Source: Neoalteromonas arenosi (lineage in GTDB: Bacteria > Pseudomonadota > Gammaproteobacteria > Enterobacterales > Alteromonadaceae). Taken from it: DNA of 64,000 nucleotides. The stretch is from the NCBI RefSeq assembly GCF_030362855.1, contig NZ_JAUCBP010000001.1:131613-195612 (forward strand), given 5' to 3'. A program made the position numbers and the translations under genes. Numbering within the stretch: the stretch's first letter is position 1; every line of letters starts with the position of its first letter. Of this stretch, positions 55,470 through 64,000 are shown one piece after another. Below the pieces are notes generated by a model. The model was not told the DNA's origin. It saw only the letters and a list, made by a program, of their open reading frames with translations, and ran no database searches.

Positions 55470-56033
55470 TTAGAACGGAATATCGTCGTCAAAATCAAAG
55501 TCTGGCTCTGCCATTGGTGGTGGCTGATTACCTTGATTCTGAGGTGGGCGTTGACCACCACCTGGCTGCGGTTGATAACCGCCTTGGTTTTGACCGCCCT
55601 GGCCTTGATTGCCACTGTGCTGACCGCTTTGTTGGCCACCGGCATTTTGATTCTGTGGGCGCTGCTGATAACCACCGCCTTGACCCGCGCCTTCGCCGCG
55701 GCCACCTAACATTTGCATTTGGTCGGCAATGATTTCAGTCGTATAACGATCTTGGCCTTGTTGATCCTGCCATTTACGCGTTTGCAGCTTTCCTTCGAGG
55801 TAGACCTGTGAGCCTTTTTTCAGATACTCACCCGCAACTTCAGCGAGGCGTCGGTACATTGTTACGCGGTGCCATTCGGTCCGTTCCTGCATATTACCTT
55901 GTTGGTCTTTCCAACTTTCACTGGTTGCGATGCTAAGGTTGGCTACTGCATTGCCATTCGGCATGTAACGGATTTCTGGATCGTTACCTAAATTCCCGAC
56001 CAAAATTACTTTATTGACGCCTCGACTGGCCAT
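55470..56033 (-). CDS. ssb: Single-stranded DNA-binding protein
   Basis: SSB of 187 residues. The OB-fold opens with [20 protein letters not shown] and contains [20 protein letters not shown]; a Gly/Gln-rich disordered linker (about 115-175) leads to the acidic partner-binding tail [10 protein letters not shown], which recruits repair and replication proteins. The GGAGAAAC upstream supports the ATG. In E. coli ssb is divergent from uvrA; here a transporter gene lies between them and ends 12 bases before ssb. Confidence 0.97.
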   Translation of the reverse strand: MASRGVNKVILVGNLGNDPEIRYMPNGNAVANLSIATSESWKDQQGNMQERTEWHRVTMYRRLAEVAGEYLKKGSQVYLEGKLQTRKWQDQQGQDRYTTEIIADQMQMLGGRGEGAGQGGGYQQRPQNQNAGGQQSGQHSGNQGQGGQNQGGYQPQPGGGQRPPQNQGNQPPPMAEPDFDFDDDIPF

Positions 56034-56045
56034 GAATTGTTTCTC

Positions 56046-57395
56046 CTAATTATTGTTTTTTGCTAGTGCATCTTGTGCGCGCTGATGATCAAATCGATGA
56101 TCGACTCTTAAGTACACAAGGTGTTGCTCTAATGCGGGGTTTATTTCCACAATACCAGGGATCTGGGTCAGCGTTTGACGAACTTGATCTGCACTAGTTG
56201 CCGCATTCTCAATGCGTAGTGTAACGCGTTTTATGGAAGGATGGGTATTGAATCTGAAAAATAAACCCATCCACAAAATCGTTACAGTGATAATAACAGC
56301 ATACACTGCTTCGGTACCATGCCAACTGGTAATCAGGCCAGACCATAAGCCACCGAGAAATGCACCGAAAAACTGACAACTAGCATACACACCCATGGCT
56401 GTGCCGCGCGCACCGGCAGGCGCAAAAATACTGACCAAAGCAGGCATGCGTGCTTCCAGATAATTAAATCCAGCAAAAAAAGCGACCAACAAGGTCAGCA
56501 GTGATGAGACGGTCAGCGGAAGCCATGCTAATCCCACAATAGCTATCGCCATAAGAAAAATGCAAAACTGAATACTGACACCCGTTTTCACCTTGGCTGC
56601 TGCACGCATGATGATGCCAAGAAAAACAATCGAAAGCAGTAATACCGGTAGGTATATTTGCCAATGCTCACCGAGTGCAAATCCCGCCTCTATCAATTGT
56701 GGTGGGATCAATATAAAAAGTGTGGTGATCAGCATATGCAGCAACGCAACGCTCACATTTAATTTCAATAACGGCTGATGGTTTAGTACGAAGCGCAAAT
56801 GATGTTGCTGCGGCAATGTCTCAGGATTAGCGTGTTGCGCGGTAGGCGTGGGCACTACAAAAATGACTAAAAGTATCGACACGATAGCTAGACCTGCGGT
56901 CACCCAAAACAGTCCAGATAAACCCCATTGACCGGCCAGCAAAGGCCCAATTAAAACCGCTACGTAAAATGACATACCGATTGAGATGCCGATAATTGCC
57001 ATCACTTTGGTCCGCTGCTCCGCGCGCGTCGTATCTGCGGCAAGCGCCATAACAGAACCAGCGATGGCACCCATACCTTGCAGCACCCGCCCAATGACTA
57101 AACCTGTCATATTCTCTGCCAGTGCAGCAACTACACTACCGATGGCAAATACCGTCAGACCAACATATATAACTGGCTTACGGCCGAACCTATCAGACAG
57201 CATTCCCACCGGTATCTGCAGTACCGCCTGAGTCAACCCGTACCCGCCGATCGCTAACCCCAACCAAACCGGCGAAAAACCGTCCAGTTCCACAGCGGCA
57301 ACAGCCAGCACTGGCATTACCATAAATAGGCCGAGCATACGAGACATGTAAACTGCAGCCAGAGAGAAGGCTGCGCGAAATTCAGCTGCGTTCAA
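56046..57395 (-). CDS. yajR: YajR-like major facilitator transporter
   Basis: MFS proton-coupled exporter of 449 residues with 12 hydrophobic helices. Motif A is GMLSDRFGRKPVIYVG near 63-78. After the last helix a cytoplasmic domain of about 65 residues (RVTLRIENAATSADQVRQ through YLRVDHRFDHQRAQDAL) has the beta-alpha-beta layout of the YAM domain that defines YajR. Length matches E. coli YajR (454). The substrate is unknown; drug or sugar export has been suggested for the family. Likely cotranscribed with ssb. Confidence 0.88.
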   Translation of the reverse strand: MNAAEFRAAFSLAAVYMSRMLGLFMVMPVLAVAAVELDGFSPVWLGLAIGGYGLTQAVLQIPVGMLSDRFGRKPVIYVGLTVFAIGSVVAALAENMTGLVIGRVLQGMGAIAGSVMALAADTTRAEQRTKVMAIIGISIGMSFYVAVLIGPLLAGQWGLSGLFWVTAGLAIVSILLVIFVVPTPTAQHANPETLPQQHHLRFVLNHQPLLKLNVSVALLHMLITTLFILIPPQLIEAGFALGEHWQIYLPVLLLSIVFLGIIMRAAAKVKTGVSIQFCIFLMAIAIVGLAWLPLTVSSLLTLLVAFFAGFNYLEARMPALVSIFAPAGARGTAMGVYASCQFFGAFLGGLWSGLITSWHGTEAVYAVIITVTILWMGLFFRFNTHPSIKRVTLRIENAATSADQVRQTLTQIPGIVEINPALEQHLVYLRVDHRFDHQRAQDALAKNNN

Positions 57396-57548
57396 TTATC
57401 TTTTCTTTACTACATTATTGCGGCGCGCAAGTGTATCACAAATGGTTGATCCGGATAACCTTGAAACTCATAGTTATACACACGGTTTTTTCTAGCATTC
57501 GCGCGAAAAGATTTACACATCAATTCGCAACTAACCAGTTTTTTTAAT

Positions 57549-57569
57549 CGCCAGTGTGGCATACTGGCG
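57549..57569 (+). promoter_or_regulatory. Hairpin in the uvrA leader
   Basis: CGCCAGT and ACTGGCG form a perfect 7-bp stem with a 7-base loop, then GTTTTCGTTTTC, ending 23 bases before the uvrA ATG. The T-rich tail gives it some terminator or attenuator character. No LexA box (CTG-N10-CAG) was seen in the intergenic region. Confidence 0.45.
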
Positions 57570-57592
57570 GTTTTCGTTTTCTCTAGGTCATC

Positions 57593-60424
57593 ATGGACAA
57601 AATTGAAGTACGCGGGGCACGCACTCACAATCTCAAGAACATTAATCTGACCCTCCCTCGAGACCAGTTGATAGTTATTACCGGCCTCTCTGGATCAGGT
57701 AAATCATCATTGGCATTTGATACGCTATACGCAGAAGGTCAGCGCCGGTATGTGGAATCGTTGTCAGCCTATGCGCGCCAGTTTTTATCGATGATGGAAA
57801 AGCCAGACGTAGACCACATCGAAGGCTTGTCACCAGCGATTTCAATTGAGCAAAAATCAACTTCTCACAACCCGCGGTCTACAGTCGGTACGATCACTGA
57901 AATCTATGATTACTTGCGTTTACTTTACGCACGAGTAGGCGAGCCGCGTTGTCCTGATCACCATGTACCACTTAACGCCCAAACGGTGAGTCAAATGGTT
58001 GATCGCGTTTTGGCTATGCCAGAGGGTGCCAAACTAATGTTGTTAGCCCCAGTTGTGCAAGATCGCAAAGGGGAGCATGTAAAAACCTTAGAGAACTTAT
58101 CTGCACAAGGGTTTATTCGCGCTCGAATCGATGGTGAAGTCTGTGACTTATCAGATCCTCCCGAACTGGACTTACACAAAAAGCATACTATTGAAGTGGT
58201 GGTAGACCGCTTTAAGGTCCGCGACGACCTGCAATTGCGCTTGGCAGAATCATTCGAAACTGCCCTACAATTATCTGCGGGCAATGCCAAAGTCGCCTAC
58301 ATGGACGATCCTGAACAGGAAGAAGTTGTCTTCTCTGCAAACTTTGCATGCCCACATTGTGGATACAGCATTGCAGAGCTGGAGCCACGTATATTTTCAT
58401 TTAACAACCCCGCTGGAGCTTGCCCTTCGTGCGACGGACTAGGCACTCGGCAGTTTTTTGATCCTGCGCGTGTTGTTACCAACCCTGAACTCAGTCTGTC
58501 AGGTGGCGCTATCCGCGGTTGGGATAAACGCAGCTATTATTACTTCCAGATGTTGCAAGCGGTTGCTGATCACTACGATTTCGACCTAACGGTGCCTTTT
58601 GAATCCTTAGATGAAAAAGCGCAAGAGGTGGTGCTGCAAGGCAGCAAAGGCAAATCGCTGAAGTTTAAGTACATCAATGACCGTGGCGATGTGATGGAAC
58701 GCAACCATCCGTTTGAGGGCATTATTCCGAATATGGAGCGGCGCTATCGCGAGACCGAATCAAATGCGGTGCGCGAGGAACTTGCCAAGTATTTAAGTCA
58801 TCAACCTTGTTCTAGTTGCGGCGGCTCGCGATTGCGGCTAGAGGCTCGTAATGTGTTTATCAATGAGGTAAACCTGCCAACGGTGACTGAGAAATCAATT
58901 GCCGAGGCTTTTGACTTCTTTGCCAACCTCGAACTGACCGGTCAACGGGCGCAAATTGCCGAGAAAATCCTTAAAGAGATCCAAGATCGCTTGGGCTTTT
59001 TGGTCAATGTTGGTCTCAATTACCTAACCCTGTCTCGCAGTGCTGATACGCTCTCCGGTGGGGAAGCACAGCGTATCCGACTCGCCAGCCAAATCGGTGC
59101 GGGGCTAGTTGGGGTTATGTACGTATTAGATGAGCCTTCGATTGGCCTGCATCAACGCGACAATGCACGCTTACTTAAAACCCTGACGCATTTGCGTGAC
59201 TTGGGCAACACCGTAATTGTGGTTGAGCACGACGAAGACGCTGTGCGCGAGGCTGACTATATTGTTGATATCGGTCCAGGCGCGGGTGTACATGGCGGCG
59301 AAATTATTGCTCAAGGCAAACTCGAAGATATTCTCGCCAGCGAGAAATCGCTGACCGGCGCTTATTTGAGTGGTCGTGAATTAATAGCAGTGCCGTCCAA
59401 GCGCGGCAAACCCAAAGACAACCAATTTGTGGTGTTAGAAGGCGCTACGGGCAACAACTTAAAAGACGTCACGTTGCGCGTACCGATTGGCTTAATGACC
59501 TGTGTCACAGGTGTCTCGGGATCTGGTAAGTCAACCCTAGTAAACGATACGTTCTACCGTATTGCGCATCGCGAACTCAACAAAGCGACTACCGGCGAGC
59601 CCGCCCCCTACAAGTCGATTGATGGCATGCAGCACCTCGATAAAGTGGTCGATATTGACCAAAGTCCTATCGGCCGTACCCCGCGCTCAAATCCAGCGAC
59701 TTACGCCGGTATTTTCACGCCCATACGCGAGTTATTTGCAGGCACGCAAGAGTCACGTTCGCGTGGCTATAAAGCGGGTCGCTTTAGTTTTAACGTCAAG
59801 GGTGGTCGTTGTGAGGCATGCCAAGGTGATGGTGTAATTAAGGTTGAGATGCACTTCTTACCGGATGTATATGTACCGTGCGATGTGTGTAAAGGTAAGC
59901 GCTATAATCGCGAAACATTGGAAATCCGCTTTAAAAATAAGAATATCCACGAAGTATTAGAGATGACCGTTGAAGAGGCACGGGAATTTTTCGACGCGAT
60001 ACCTTCGATCAGCCGTAAACTGCAAACATTGATGGATGTGGGATTGTCGTATATTCGGTTGGGCCAAGCAGCTACTACGCTCTCTGGTGGTGAAGCGCAA
60101 CGGGTTAAGCTGGCAAAAGAATTATCCAAGCGCGATACCGGCCAGACCCTGTATATTCTCGATGAGCCGACCACAGGTTTACACTTCCACGATATCCGAC
60201 AATTGTTAACGGTATTGCATCGCCTACGCGATCACGGCAATACTGTAGTGGTGATCGAGCACAACCTCGACGTTATAAAAACGGCCGATTGGATAGTCGA
60301 TCTCGGTCCAGAAGGAGGTTCTGGTGGTGGCACAATAGTCGCTGAGGGGACGCCCGAGGATATTTGTAAAGTCAGTGAATCGCACACGGGTCACTTCTTA
60401 AAACCCATGTTAAAACAACAATAA
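57593..60424 (+). CDS. uvrA: Excinuclease ABC subunit A
   Basis: Damage-recognition ATPase of nucleotide excision repair, 943 residues (E. coli 940). Two ABC ATPase modules: Walker [10 protein letters not shown] near 31-39 and GVSGSGKST near 641-649; signatures [16 protein letters not shown] and [15 protein letters not shown]; Walker [14 protein letters not shown] and [13 protein letters not shown]. Zinc modules are visible at CPHCGYS with CPSCDGLG, and at CEACQGDG with CDVCKG. It is divergent from yajR-ssb and followed by a small two-gene unit on the same strand. Confidence 0.99.
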   Translation: MDKIEVRGARTHNLKNINLTLPRDQLIVITGLSGSGKSSLAFDTLYAEGQRRYVESLSAYARQFLSMMEKPDVDHIEGLSPAISIEQKSTSHNPRSTVGTITEIYDYLRLLYARVGEPRCPDHHVPLNAQTVSQMVDRVLAMPEGAKLMLLAPVVQDRKGEHVKTLENLSAQGFIRARIDGEVCDLSDPPELDLHKKHTIEVVVDRFKVRDDLQLRLAESFETALQLSAGNAKVAYMDDPEQEEVVFSANFACPHCGYSIAELEPRIFSFNNPAGACPSCDGLGTRQFFDPARVVTNPELSLSGGAIRGWDKRSYYYFQMLQAVADHYDFDLTVPFESLDEKAQEVVLQGSKGKSLKFKYINDRGDVMERNHPFEGIIPNMERRYRETESNAVREELAKYLSHQPCSSCGGSRLRLEARNVFINEVNLPTVTEKSIAEAFDFFANLELTGQRAQIAEKILKEIQDRLGFLVNVGLNYLTLSRSADTLSGGEAQRIRLASQIGAGLVGVMYVLDEPSIGLHQRDNARLLKTLTHLRDLGNTVIVVEHDEDAVREADYIVDIGPGAGVHGGEIIAQGKLEDILASEKSLTGAYLSGRELIAVPSKRGKPKDNQFVVLEGATGNNLKDVTLRVPIGLMTCVTGVSGSGKSTLVNDTFYRIAHRELNKATTGEPAPYKSIDGMQHLDKVVDIDQSPIGRTPRSNPATYAGIFTPIRELFAGTQESRSRGYKAGRFSFNVKGGRCEACQGDGVIKVEMHFLPDVYVPCDVCKGKRYNRETLEIRFKNKNIHEVLEMTVEEAREFFDAIPSISRKLQTLMDVGLSYIRLGQAATTLSGGEAQRVKLAKELSKRDTGQTLYILDEPTTGLHFHDIRQLLTVLHRLRDHGNTVVVIEHNLDVIKTADWIVDLGPEGGSGGGTIVAEGTPEDICKVSESHTGHFLKPMLKQQ

Positions 60425-60454
60425 AAAACGCGATCAGTAGGAACGAATAAATTT

Positions 60455-60856
60455 ATGCTAAGCGAACAATTTAACGTCCGGTTTTACGAAACCGACGCCC
60501 TTAAACATGTCAGTAATACGGTTGTTGTTGGTTGGTTTGAAACCGCTCGCGAACCGATATTTCGAATGTTTACACAGGAATTAGACCTAGATAACTGGCC
60601 ACTGATTTTAGCCAGTTATAAAGTCGATTTTCTCAAACAACTCTATTACGGCCACCCGGTAACTATAAAAACTTGGATCAGCCGCATTGGTAAGAGCTCA
60701 TTCGATGTCTATCAAGAAGTTTGGCAACGCGACGCGTGCTGTGCATCAGGCACTACTACCATGGTGCACTTTGACTATGTGTCACAAGGCTCAAAAGCAA
60801 TCGAAGGCGAATTAAAACAACAACTAGAAGCCCATCTCAAGGAAGCGGATAAATGA
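60455..60856 (+). CDS. Acyl-CoA thioesterase, YbgC/4HBT hotdog family
   Basis: Single hotdog-domain thioesterase of 133 residues. The catalytic Asp14 lies in RFYETDALKHVSNTVVVGWF, the 4HBT/YbgC active-site motif, followed by the long helix ARE PIFRMFTQEL. Cytoplasmic; likely hydrolyses short- or medium-chain acyl-CoA. In YbgC the residues after Asp are usually GGVVYH; LKHVSN here marks another branch (FadM-like or uncharacterised). Its stop overlaps the next start by four bases (ATGA), so the two are translated together. Confidence 0.88.
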   Translation: MLSEQFNVRFYETDALKHVSNTVVVGWFETAREPIFRMFTQELDLDNWPLILASYKVDFLKQLYYGHPVTIKTWISRIGKSSFDVYQEVWQRDACCASGTTTMVHFDYVSQGSKAIEGELKQQLEAHLKEADK

Positions 60857-61578
60857 CAGATCAAAACCCAGCTATCGGCCAAGATTTTATTGAAGTAATT
60901 GATGATGCTCTGCCACTCGAGCTATGCAATCAAATCATTGAGGCGTTTGATAAAAGCCCTAATAAGACACCTGGAAGAACGGGTGGTGGTGTCGATCCTG
61001 AGCGCAAAAAAAGTACTGACGTTTCGTTTAGCCAACAGCCTGAATTTGCCCCCTTATTTCAACAAGTCCTGCAAATTACCGGTGAAAATCTGCTCAAGTA
61101 TATCGACAAATATCACTTTGCCCTGATCGGTCCTATTGGTTTAACCGTGGCACACCCAGAAACCAAGCAACCCATCCGTCTAACGGATGACAATTATGCC
61201 GAAGTCGGCCGACCAAACTTACGCAATCTGTTGAACTACTTGTTCCGAATTGGCGAAGTTAACGCGCAGCATTATAAAGCGGGTGATGGTGGTTATCCTT
61301 ACTGGCACTCCGAAGTGTATCCGCAAATCGACCACAACGAGGCTCTGCACCGCACATTATTGTTTATGTATTACTTAAATGATGTGGAAGAAGGTGGCAC
61401 GACTGACTTTGTCTATCAAAATAAGTCTATCGCTCCTAAAGCGGGCCGGATGGTGATTGCGCCGACCTCATTTACCCATACTCACAGAGGATGTATGCCA
61501 ATTTCCAACGACAAATATATTTTAACGTCTTGGATGCTGTTTAATCGCGCGGAAAACATCTATACCAGCGGTCAATAA
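60853..61578 (+). CDS. 2-oxoglutarate/Fe(II)-dependent oxygenase
   Basis: Cytoplasmic double-stranded beta-helix oxygenase of 241 residues, prolyl-4-hydroxylase-like. The iron motif appears as HSE (His152, Glu154) in YPYWHSEVYPQ, where most relatives have HxD; the distal His is His209 or His211 in TSFTHTHRG, and Lys221 or a nearby Arg would bind 2-oxoglutarate. LLFMYYLNDVEEGGTTDF (169-186) is the usual strand after the first ligand. Coupled to the thioesterase gene. The substrate is unknown; protein or lipid hydroxylation are both possible. Confidence 0.85.
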   Translation: MTDQNPAIGQDFIEVIDDALPLELCNQIIEAFDKSPNKTPGRTGGGVDPERKKSTDVSFSQQPEFAPLFQQVLQITGENLLKYIDKYHFALIGPIGLTVAHPETKQPIRLTDDNYAEVGRPNLRNLLNYLFRIGEVNAQHYKAGDGGYPYWHSEVYPQIDHNEALHRTLLFMYYLNDVEEGGTTDFVYQNKSIAPKAGRMVIAPTSFTHTHRGCMPISNDKYILTSWMLFNRAENIYTSGQ

Positions 61579-61592
61579 CTGCGCGAAAAAGA

Positions 61593-61630
61593 GCATAAAA
61601 AAAGCCTGCATAATGCAGGCTTTTTTATGC
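61593..61630. terminator. Bidirectional terminator between the oxygenase and chemoreceptor genes
   Basis: GCCTGCA and TGCAGGC form a perfect stem with a TAA loop, extended by A- and T-runs on both sides (AAAAAAA and TTTTTT). It serves both convergent genes. Confidence 0.92.
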
Positions 61631-61639
61631 GCTTGAACA

Positions 61640-63259
61640 CTAGTATTTAAACTGTCCCATGATGCGGATGAATTCTTTTGACAAGCGTTCTAGATCTTCA
61701 CTTACCTCACCTAACTGACTCGAGCTTCTAGCTGTATCATGAGTGCGGTTGTTGATTTCATCAACATTTGAACTGATGCTATCTGCCACGGCTTGCTGCT
61801 CACCCGTTGAGTTTGCAATCAGGTCATTCATCTGTGTGATCTTAGCAATAGTTTCATTGATCACGGCCAAGCTCTGACCGGCTTTATTGGCTTCTTCAAC
61901 ACTTACCGATGCTTGCTCGGTGCCTTTGCCCATTACCGTGACCGCAGAACGGGCTGCAGTTTGCAGTTGCTCGATAGTGGCTTGAATCTCTTCAGTCGAT
62001 TTCTGCGTCCGTGACGCAAGCGTTCTTACTTCATCAGCAACAACCGCGAACCCACGACCTTGTTCGCCTGCTCGTGCTGCCTCAATTGCAGCGTTCAAGG
62101 CCAGCAAGTTAGTTTGCTCAGCAATACCTTTGATGACATCCAAAATCACGCCCACTTGATTTGAGTCATCTTCAAGTTTACGAATAACTTCGGCTGTCTC
62201 TTCTACACTGTTCGCCAAGGTTTGAATGCTGTTCACAGTAGAATCAACGACGCGCTGGCCATCGCTAGCAGCGTTAGAGGCATCACTTGCAGCACCTGCA
62301 GCTTCTGCGGCACTGCTTGCTACAGAGTTTACGCTCACTGTCATATTGTCTACCGCAGTTTTAGCATCTGCAGCTGATCGTTGTTGTGCTGAAATGGTGG
62401 TTTGGGTTTGGTCCGATACTTGGTTGAGGTTTCTCGCCAGCTCCGCTAATGGCATTGACGATTCACAAATTTCACGCACAACGTTTTGCAACTTAGCCAC
62501 AAATTGGTTAAACCAATGCACCAAATCGCCAATTTCATCTTTGTTTTTGGTTTCGATGCGGACCGTTAAGTCGCCGTCTTCTTGGGCGATATCTTTGAGT
62601 GATTTAACCACGTCAATAATGCTACTGCGCAAGGATGTTACGATAGGCAACGAAATAGCGAATAACAGCACTACAGTAATGACGCCCATAAACACACCGA
62701 TGTAAATCAGTGAGTTAGCTTCTTCATTACTACTTTTAATTGCACTTTGAAACGCCGCTAGACGGTCATCACTAAAACGTTCTAATCGCGCTTTAGCATC
62801 ATCAAAGGCACCGTTCATGCGAGCAGATTGCTCAGCTAACTTTGAAAAATCTGCGGTACCGTTGACCATCGATTCGCTAACCGCGAATGCTGTCGCGTAG
62901 TAATTATTAAAGCCGTCTAAAATAGCAGAGGCTTCGGTGCGCAGGGCTGGATCAACATCACCAATCTCGGTTAAATTTTGCTGGGTTAGAGCCGCTAGTT
63001 CCTCAGCCCGCCCCAGAGTGTCTTCATCACCTGTAGTCACTGCGGCGCTGAGCGTTTCCTTAACCTTTTCCATATTCACTAGTGCGGCATCAGAAGCACG
63101 CAAGGCAGGAAACTGCACTTCTTTGGCATCTTCAAGCGCCACTACGTTGCCACTGGCAACGCTGTAAGTGAGCGCTAAGTAGATAATAAACAGAATTGAA
63201 CCAATGGCTGGTATCAAATACAGCTTCTGTGCAATAGACATACGAGATAAAAAATTCAT
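61640..63259 (-). CDS. Methyl-accepting chemotaxis protein
   Basis: Transmembrane chemoreceptor of 539 residues from ATG 63259. Helix 1 about 14-34, a periplasmic all-helical sensor of about 150 residues, helix 2 about 190-210, a HAMP domain with [20 protein letters not shown], then the cytoplasmic signalling rod with the invariant hairpin tip around [20 protein letters not shown], then [12 protein letters not shown]. No CheR-binding pentapeptide is present at the C-terminus (ends GQFKY). No other chemotaxis gene is nearby; the ligand is unknown. Confidence 0.95.
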   Translation of the reverse strand: MNFLSRMSIAQKLYLIPAIGSILFIIYLALTYSVASGNVVALEDAKEVQFPALRASDAALVNMEKVKETLSAAVTTGDEDTLGRAEELAALTQQNLTEIGDVDPALRTEASAILDGFNNYYATAFAVSESMVNGTADFSKLAEQSARMNGAFDDAKARLERFSDDRLAAFQSAIKSSNEEANSLIYIGVFMGVITVVLLFAISLPIVTSLRSSIIDVVKSLKDIAQEDGDLTVRIETKNKDEIGDLVHWFNQFVAKLQNVVREICESSMPLAELARNLNQVSDQTQTTISAQQRSAADAKTAVDNMTVSVNSVASSAAEAAGAASDASNAASDGQRVVDSTVNSIQTLANSVEETAEVIRKLEDDSNQVGVILDVIKGIAEQTNLLALNAAIEAARAGEQGRGFAVVADEVRTLASRTQKSTEEIQATIEQLQTAARSAVTVMGKGTEQASVSVEEANKAGQSLAVINETIAKITQMNDLIANSTGEQQAVADSISSNVDEINNRTHDTARSSSQLGEVSEDLERLSKEFIRIMGQFKY

Positions 63260-63328
63260 AGACACCCTATTATTCTTATGCCGATTCAGTAACGGCAATT
63301 CCAGTATAGGCTAAATTTTCTGCGTTTG

Positions 63329-63805
63329 TTAACCGTCAAATGGCGTTACTGATGCGCCAGATAAAGTGTAGCCTACTGAAGCGATATCGCCGCTCCAACC
63401 TTCGGTCGACAATACGCCAGACACCCAAACGGCGTCGTATAGGTTATCTATCGGCACTCCTTCAGTAAATTTTACATAAACAATTTGATTTGAAGGCGGC
63501 GGAGGTACATGCACACAGGCGCCGAAGTAGGGTACCAGTAAGAACTCTGTGGTCATTTCCGCAGTACCTTCAAGCGGTACTACAAAGCCTGGGATTTTTA
63601 CCGACTGGCCGTTTAACTCTCCAACTACCGGAGCATTAGGTAATGCTTGGCTCATATTGCCAAGGTGATTAACCGGTGGTGCGGTTGGGATCTCAAAGCC
63701 TTCGGGCATCAAATCTTCCCACCAGACTTCTTTGTACTCTTCGGCGCTTATTGCAGTTGTAAAAAACAGTAGGCCCAAAATGAAAAATGGAATTTTAAAT
63801 CGCAA
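63329..63805 (-). CDS. DUF3299 exported protein
   Basis: Periplasmic protein of 158 residues with a signal peptide (1-20, ISA). The start is TTG 63805, supported by GAGGT seven bases upstream. The core KIPGFVVPLEGTAEMTTEFL and YFGACVHVPPPPSNQIVYVK is the DUF3299 signature, with a single conserved Cys followed by HVPPPP. The function of this family is not established; in other genomes it occurs near lipoprotein-transport and metal genes. Confidence 0.9.
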   Translation of the reverse strand: MRFKIPFFILGLLFFTTAISAEEYKEVWWEDLMPEGFEIPTAPPVNHLGNMSQALPNAPVVGELNGQSVKIPGFVVPLEGTAEMTTEFLLVPYFGACVHVPPPPSNQIVYVKFTEGVPIDNLYDAVWVSGVLSTEGWSGDIASVGYTLSGASVTPFDG

Positions 63806-63866
63806 CGTATTTACCTCTCATAGTTAGCCTTAGTGTGCCACTTAAGAACCTCGCACTACAAACAAA

Positions 63867-63890
63867 AAGAGCCCAACAGTGTGGGCTCTT
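63867..63890 (-). terminator. Terminator of ppa
   Basis: AAGAGCCCA and TGGGCTCTT pair perfectly around a six-base loop; on the minus strand it is followed by TTTGTTTG. It lies 20 bases after the ppa stop. Confidence 0.88.
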
Positions 63891-63909
63891 CGATAGATGG
63901 ACTTAAGTC

Positions 63910-64000
63910 CTACTCAGTGGCTTCATAACGCGCAACGCTAGACGTGATTTCTTCTTTCGCTGCTTCTGGACCATACCAACCATCAATTTTAACCCACTTG
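63910..64000 (-). CDS. ppa: Inorganic pyrophosphatase, C-terminal fragment at window edge
   Basis: Only the last 29 codons are inside the window. The residues KWVKIDGWYGPEAAKEEI, then TSSVARYEATE and a stop, match the C-terminal helix of family I inorganic pyrophosphatase (KWVKVEGW... with AAKAEI in E. coli). The enzyme hydrolyses pyrophosphate to drive biosynthesis. The gene continues beyond 64000. Confidence 0.85.
   Translation of the reverse strand, partial: KWVKIDGWYGPEAAKEEITSSVARYEATE

Noticed and set aside
55540-55690. Repetitive stretch in ssb considered as tandem repeat
   Set aside because: It encodes the Gly/Gln-rich linker usual in SSB proteins.
57396-57592. LexA box between yajR and uvrA
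   Set aside because: No CTG-N10-CAG or close variant could be found; the only strong dyad has a 7-base centre and the wrong spacing.
57410-57628. A 72-residue minus-strand frame before and into uvrA
   Set aside because: It overlaps the uvrA start on the opposite strand, has no ribosome site, and its composition is not protein-like.

Overview
The window reads as chromosomal DNA of a marine, Alteromonadales-like gammaproteobacterium. Evidence: a complete MSHA type IV pilus locus next to mreBCD, a canonical ArcA, an Mrp antiporter with fused A and B subunits, a TonB-Xanth-Caul type outer-membrane receptor with LacI-type operators, and the gammaproteobacterial pairs mutY/yggX, pmbA/darP and maf/rng/yhdP/tldD. 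Genus cannot be fixed from the sequence alone. I see no phage, insertion sequence, CRISPR array or rRNA gene. Most of the window is ordinary core genome; no clearly undescribed system stands out, but several secreted proteins of unknown function and some unusual variants deserve a second look.

Left part (1-10.7 kb), minus strand: a truncated TonB-dependent receptor with a sigma70-like promoter and three palindromic LacI-family operators; the six-gene mnh/mrp Na+/H+ antiporter operon (mnhAB fusion, C, D, E, F, G); the nicotinamide riboside pair pnuC-nadR; a structured non-coding stretch; and tRNA-Phe with a clear promoter and terminator.

10.7-20.5 kb: mutY-yggX (minus); a small alpha/beta hydrolase, trmB-rsmC, then a lone glycogen synthase gene overlapping a small secreted protein (plus); a membrane histidine kinase followed by arcA; pmbA (minus).

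20.5-36 kb: darP, a large Ig-like lipoprotein and two secreted proteins (plus) face a tightly packed minus-strand operon, mreB-mreC-mreD-maf-rng-yhdP-nit-tldD, for cell shape, RNA turnover, envelope transport and microcin/peptide processing. tldD appears to start with TTG inside the end of the nit gene.

36-54.7 kb: the msh cluster in order mshI, I2, J, K, L, M, N, E, G, F, B, A, C, D, O, P, Q on the minus strand, almost every junction overlapping or nearly so. Together these encode the inner-membrane platform (I, I2, J, G), the secretin with its helpers (L, K, M, N), the assembly ATPase (E), the pilins and pseudopilins (A, B, C, D, O, P) and a giant LamG-bearing surface protein (Q). The regulator gene csrD/mshH, usual at this locus in Vibrio and Shewanella and next to mreB in E. 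coli, is absent from both places.

54.8-64 kb: a secreted protein of unknown function, yajR-like transporter plus ssb (minus), uvrA, a hotdog thioesterase overlapping a 2-oxoglutarate/Fe(II) oxygenase (plus), a chemoreceptor, a DUF3299 protein and the 3' end of inorganic pyrophosphatase ppa (minus, cut by the window edge).
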